Source: Patescibacteria group bacterium
GTDB taxonomy: Bacteria > Patescibacteriota > Gracilibacteria > JAHISY01
NCBI GenBank assembly: GCA_018817365.1
Contig: JAHISY010000095.1
Location: 1 to 5,838, forward strand
DNA length: 5,838 nucleotides
Direction of reading: 5' to 3'
Part shown: positions 4,938 through 5,838 of the stretch, piece after piece
Layout of the letters: every line of letters begins with the position of its first letter
Numbering within the stretch: the first letter of the stretch is position 1
Position numbers and translations under genes: made by a program
Notes under the pieces: generated by a model
Told to the model about the DNA's origin: nothing
Databases searched by the model: none
Seen by the model: only the letters and a program-made list of their open reading frames with translations

Positions 4938-5838
4938 GTGAAAAAATTGGTGCTTCTCGACGGTCACGCGATCATCCACCGCGCTTTTCATGCCATCCAG
5001 CCTCTGAATACTTCGCAAGGCGAACTCGTGAACGCTGTTTTTGGTTTTACTTCAATGCTGCTGAATGTTTTGGAAATCGAGCGACCGGATTATCTCGCGA
5101 TGGCATTTGATCGGAAAGGCAAAACTTTTCGCCATCATGCGGATGAAAATTACAAAGCCACGCGCGCGAAAACCGCGCCCGAATTGATCGGGCAAATTCG
5201 GCGAGTTTACGAAATTACGCGCGCATTCTCGATTCCGATTTTTTCAGGAAATGGTTTCGAGGCGGACGATTTGCTCGGTTCGATTTGCGAGCGGGCGAAG
5301 CACGAAAAAGATTTGAGTATCATCGTGGTGAGCGGAGATCGCGATTTGTTGCAGCTTGTGAATGGAAATGTGAGCGTGCATGATCTCTCCGGGGGGTATC
5401 GAAAATCGGTGAATTTCACGCCCGAAAAAGTAGTGGCGAAATATGGTTTTCCGCCGAAACTCATTCCCGATTTCAAAGGTTTGGCAGGAGACGCGAGCGA
5501 CAATTTGAAAGGAGTGGCGGGAGTAGGAGAAAAAACTGCGCGGGACTTAATCTGCGAATTCGGCAGTCTCGAAGGGATTTACGAAAATCTCGCGAAGATT
5601 CGCGAGAGTGTGCGGATGAAATTAGAAAAAGATCGAGCGAATGCTTTTCTCTCGAAGCGGCTCGCGACAATTCGAAGAGACGCGCAAATCGAGTGGCGAA
5701 TCGAAGATTGCCGACTGCAAGATTTTGACCACGAAAAAGTTTTGGATCTTTTCGCAGAATTGGAATTCCATTCGCTCAAAAAAAGATTCGAAAAACTTTT
5801 TCCGATAAAAATGGAAAGCGCAGGGAAAATTGAGCAGC
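4938..5838 (+). CDS. polA: DNA polymerase I, 5'-3' exonuclease domain (cut by window edge)
   Basis: The frame from GTG 4938 is open for 300 codons to the edge. It covers a complete 5'-3' exonuclease (FEN-type) domain, the part of Pol I that removes RNA primers and flaps during lagging-strand synthesis and repair. It has LLDGHAIIHRAFHAI (6-20), AFDRKGKTFRH (56-66), EADD (108-111), SGDRDLLQLV (132-141), GDASDN (184-189) and the helix-hairpin-helix GVAGVGEKTA (192-201). Metal-site acids D8, D58, E108, D110, D111, D134, D136, D185 and D188 are all present, so it should be active. Residues 286-300 resemble the start of the linker to the next domain. Whether a polymerase domain follows, or this is a stand-alone exonuclease, cannot be seen. 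GTG is chosen because the family N-terminus starts there. Confidence 0.92.
   Translation, partial: MKKLVLLDGHAIIHRAFHAIQPLNTSQGELVNAVFGFTSMLLNVLEIERPDYLAMAFDRKGKTFRHHADENYKATRAKTAPELIGQIRRVYEITRAFSIPIFSGNGFEADDLLGSICERAKHEKDLSIIVVSGDRDLLQLVNGNVSVHDLSGGYRKSVNFTPEKVVAKYGFPPKLIPDFKGLAGDASDNLKGVAGVGEKTARDLICEFGSLEGIYENLAKIRESVRMKLEKDRANAFLSKRLATIRRDAQIEWRIEDCRLQDFDHEKVLDLFAELEFHSLKKRFEKLFPIKMESAGKIEQ

Overview
The window looks like an ordinary stretch of bacterial core genome, most likely from a Patescibacteria (Candidate Phyla Radiation) lineage with mid-range base composition. The pointers are a short two-helix pilin-like gene among housekeeping genes, bS16 and KH-protein genes with long low-complexity tails, an exported beta-solenoid membrane protein, and almost no Shine-Dalgarno sequences. 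The phylum assignment is inference. TGA is used as a stop (nusB, rpsP), so the genetic code is the standard bacterial one rather than a UGA=Gly code.

The layout is two divergent gene groups around a short control region near 2319-2411. Leftwards (minus strand) run an exported polymer-forming (bactofilin-like) membrane protein, rpmF (ribosomal protein bL32), nusB (antitermination factor) and rnc (RNase III, cut by the left edge). The spacing is tight: 18 nt between the first two genes and an ATGA overlap between nusB and rnc. Only the 94-nt rpmF-nusB gap leaves room for an internal promoter. The last three products serve ribosome and rRNA production.

Rightwards (plus strand) run nadA (quinolinate synthase), rpsP (bS16), khpA (KH-domain RNA-binding protein), a T4SS-pilin-like membrane protein and the 5' part of polA (5'-3' exonuclease domain, cut by the right edge). 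rpsP-khpA is the conserved core of the ffh-rpsP-khpA-rimM-trmD-rplS cluster, but the rimM-trmD-rplS part does not follow here.

No novel multi-gene system is visible. The most notable signal is at the starts. Several plus-strand genes have a -10-like TANNNT hexamer 6-7 nt before the start codon and no usable ribosome-binding site, which suggests leaderless mRNAs. Two promoters share the 11-mer TGCTAAAATTT, and the divergent nadA and bactofilin-like promoters lie so close that polymerases would compete. Other points are an Asn at a usual catalytic Asp position of RNase III, a nine-rung 17-residue solenoid, and a quinolinate synthase with no other NAD gene in view. No tRNA, rRNA, CRISPR, insertion sequence or convincing terminator was found.
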